A stretch of DNA of 64,000 bases from Nipponacmea schrenckii (Eukaryota > Mollusca > Gastropoda > Lottiidae): the NCBI GenBank assembly GCA_030562195.1, contig JAUJPP010000002.1, positions 2,790,001-2,854,000 on the forward strand, given 5' to 3'. The notes below the pieces were generated by a model, which saw only the letters and a program-made list of their open reading frames with translations, did no database searches and was not told the origin of the DNA. The translations under genes were made by a program, and so were the position numbers. Of this stretch, positions 63,101-64,000 are shown in pieces. How positions within the stretch are numbered: position 1 is the first letter of the stretch; each line of letters begins with the position of its first letter.

Positions 63101-64000
63101 GCTCTCAGTTTACAACCTTCATCCTTACCAACATAATACTGTAACACTGTTGCGTCGTAGATGAACGCTTGGATTTCCCTAATAAGAAACGACAGGTTGG
63201 AACAATGGGTGTACGTACCAGCTTGTGTTCAAATAGTTTATCATTTACACTTCAAATTGGATTTAATTCAGTTCACAATAACTGTAACCAAAAACCCTAT
63301 CGAATATTGGGCTGTGCATTGTGCAGTTGCTTCAAACTGATAATCTCTTGTTTTCTTTGGAATCCAGTAGATTTCAACCAATTAAAGCCGATCTTATGAG
63401 ACTACCAAACCTTTATTCTATTATGAAATGTGAGCAGCAGAAACAAAAGGTATAAAATCCTATCGAATACTAGGTTGTGCAGTTCTTTCAAATCTCTCGC
63501 TTTCTTTACAAATTAAGCCGATTGCAACCAATTTAAGCTGATCTTATGAGACTACAAAACTATTACATGTATTCTATTATGAAATGTGAGCAACAGGAAA
63601 TAAATTCCTATCAAATACCATGTTCTGCAGTTCTTTCAAATCTCTCGCTTTCTTTACAAATTAAGCAGTTTGCAGCCAATTTAAAGCGATCATTCGACGA
63701 TTATTCTATTATATAATGTGAAAGAAACGATGGGGCCCTTCCATGACATTCCTGTTGCCAATAATCTCATATCGCAACCTCATGATTGCTAAAGATTTAA
63801 CTTACTGTTTCTTAAGAGCTGCTATTCCTAGTTTGACTGTTGGCTTATTATATTTTCTCATCCATCTGGCCATATCTGGATGATTCTTTATCATATTTAT
63901 TTCTGTTGTGTCGTTTGGTAATGTTGCAAATTTAAACGGAGGTTTGGTCGCATATGGATTCTTTAACTGTAATAATTCATTTAAATAATTTTTTGACCCT
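60102..64000 (-). CDS. Nmdar2: NMDA-type glutamate receptor subunit 2, 3' part (partial)
   Basis: Exons in coding order are 63806-64000 (runs off the window), 62997-63178, 62498-62757, 61861-62024 and 60102-60438, all in phase, giving about 378 C-terminal residues. The first two exons are the S2 half of the ligand-binding domain. PPFKFATLPNDTTE and the AFIYDATVLQYY segment carry the Asp that binds the amino group of glutamate, and Tyr before it as in GluN2; GluN1 has Trp there. Exon 3 holds TM4 (SAFILLAGGMVLGAILLILE). Exon 4 (SMGRSLNFEQ...DPICETQLWKVRHELD) matches the conserved cytoplasmic segment of invertebrate Nmdar2. The cytoplasmic tail is short and ends S-A-I, a class I PDZ ligand. The subunit forms synaptic Ca2+-permeable channels with GluN1. 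No lesion is seen. Confidence 0.96.
62330..62450 (+). repeat. Dispersed ~130-bp repeat, copy 3
   Basis: It lies in an intron of the NMDA receptor gene. It begins gtgacgtcatcaaacactta and contains attgcagaaacgacgg, ggtgccaattgatgc and tatcagtacat, like copies 1 and 2. Confidence 0.55.
63296..63728. repeat. ~145-bp tandem repeat, three copies, in an Nmdar2 intron
   Basis: Three successive units share cctatcgaatactaggttgt, gcagttctttcaaatctctc, gctttctttacaaattaag and ttctattatgaaatgtgag. The second and third are closest. The array fills most of the intron between exons 63806-64000 and 62997-63178. Confidence 0.75.

Noticed and set aside
1..64000. CRISPR arrays, operons and bacterial mobile elements
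   Set aside because: The tandem repeats have no unique equal-length spacers, and spliced genes show that the DNA is eukaryotic.

Overview
This is a stretch of animal nuclear DNA. Genes are split by GT-AG introns, the sequence is AT-rich, intergenic space is long, and transposon debris is plentiful. The gene families (an invertebrate-type NMDA receptor subunit 2, phosphomannomutase, a rhodopsin-class GPCR) and a degenerate repeat built on the phrase caagggcaataactca point to a lophotrochozoan, most likely a mollusc. The species cannot be named from the sequence alone.

Layout, left to right. 1-8.2 kb holds small inverted-repeat elements, a frameshifted MADF-domain exon (about 1.0-1.2 kb), the caagggcaataactca repeat (1.5-2.5 kb), a 71-bp tandem array (3.4-4.2 kb) and a tentative four-exon small gene. 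8.3-11.4 kb (- strand) is a complete seven-exon phosphomannomutase gene. 15.7-17.3 kb (- strand) codes for a secreted, probably GPI-anchored leucine-rich-repeat protein. 17.3-29.4 kb has no recognisable gene. 29.4-31.06 kb is a 52-bp minisatellite, followed by a retroelement-like repeat with its own internal 100-bp repeats. 34.2-34.6 kb is a hAT-type MITE with a perfect 8-bp target duplication. 35.5-42.9 kb holds relics of Penelope-like elements (PLEs), with three hammerhead-ribozyme-like motifs.

The right third is richer in genes. 44.8-45.9 kb (+) is an intronless orphan class-A GPCR, preceded by a 38/42-bp minisatellite. 48.5-49.8 kb (+) is an intronless ankyrin-repeat protein. 50.47-55.87 kb is a complete but dead hAT transposon with TIRs and an 8-bp TSD, split by a second hAT-like element that has its own 8-bp TSD. 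56.1-58.0 kb (+) is a five-exon RING/TRAF-zinc-finger gene of the RNF41/RNF151 type. 60.1-64.0 kb (-) is the 3' half of an NMDA receptor GluN2-type gene that runs off the window.

The genes do not form an operon or pathway; they are separate eukaryotic loci. The most notable structures are the nested hAT insertions, the hammerhead-like motifs beside PLE remains, and the minisatellite whose repeat contains no stop codon on the - strand. I found no convincing evidence of a wholly new biological system.
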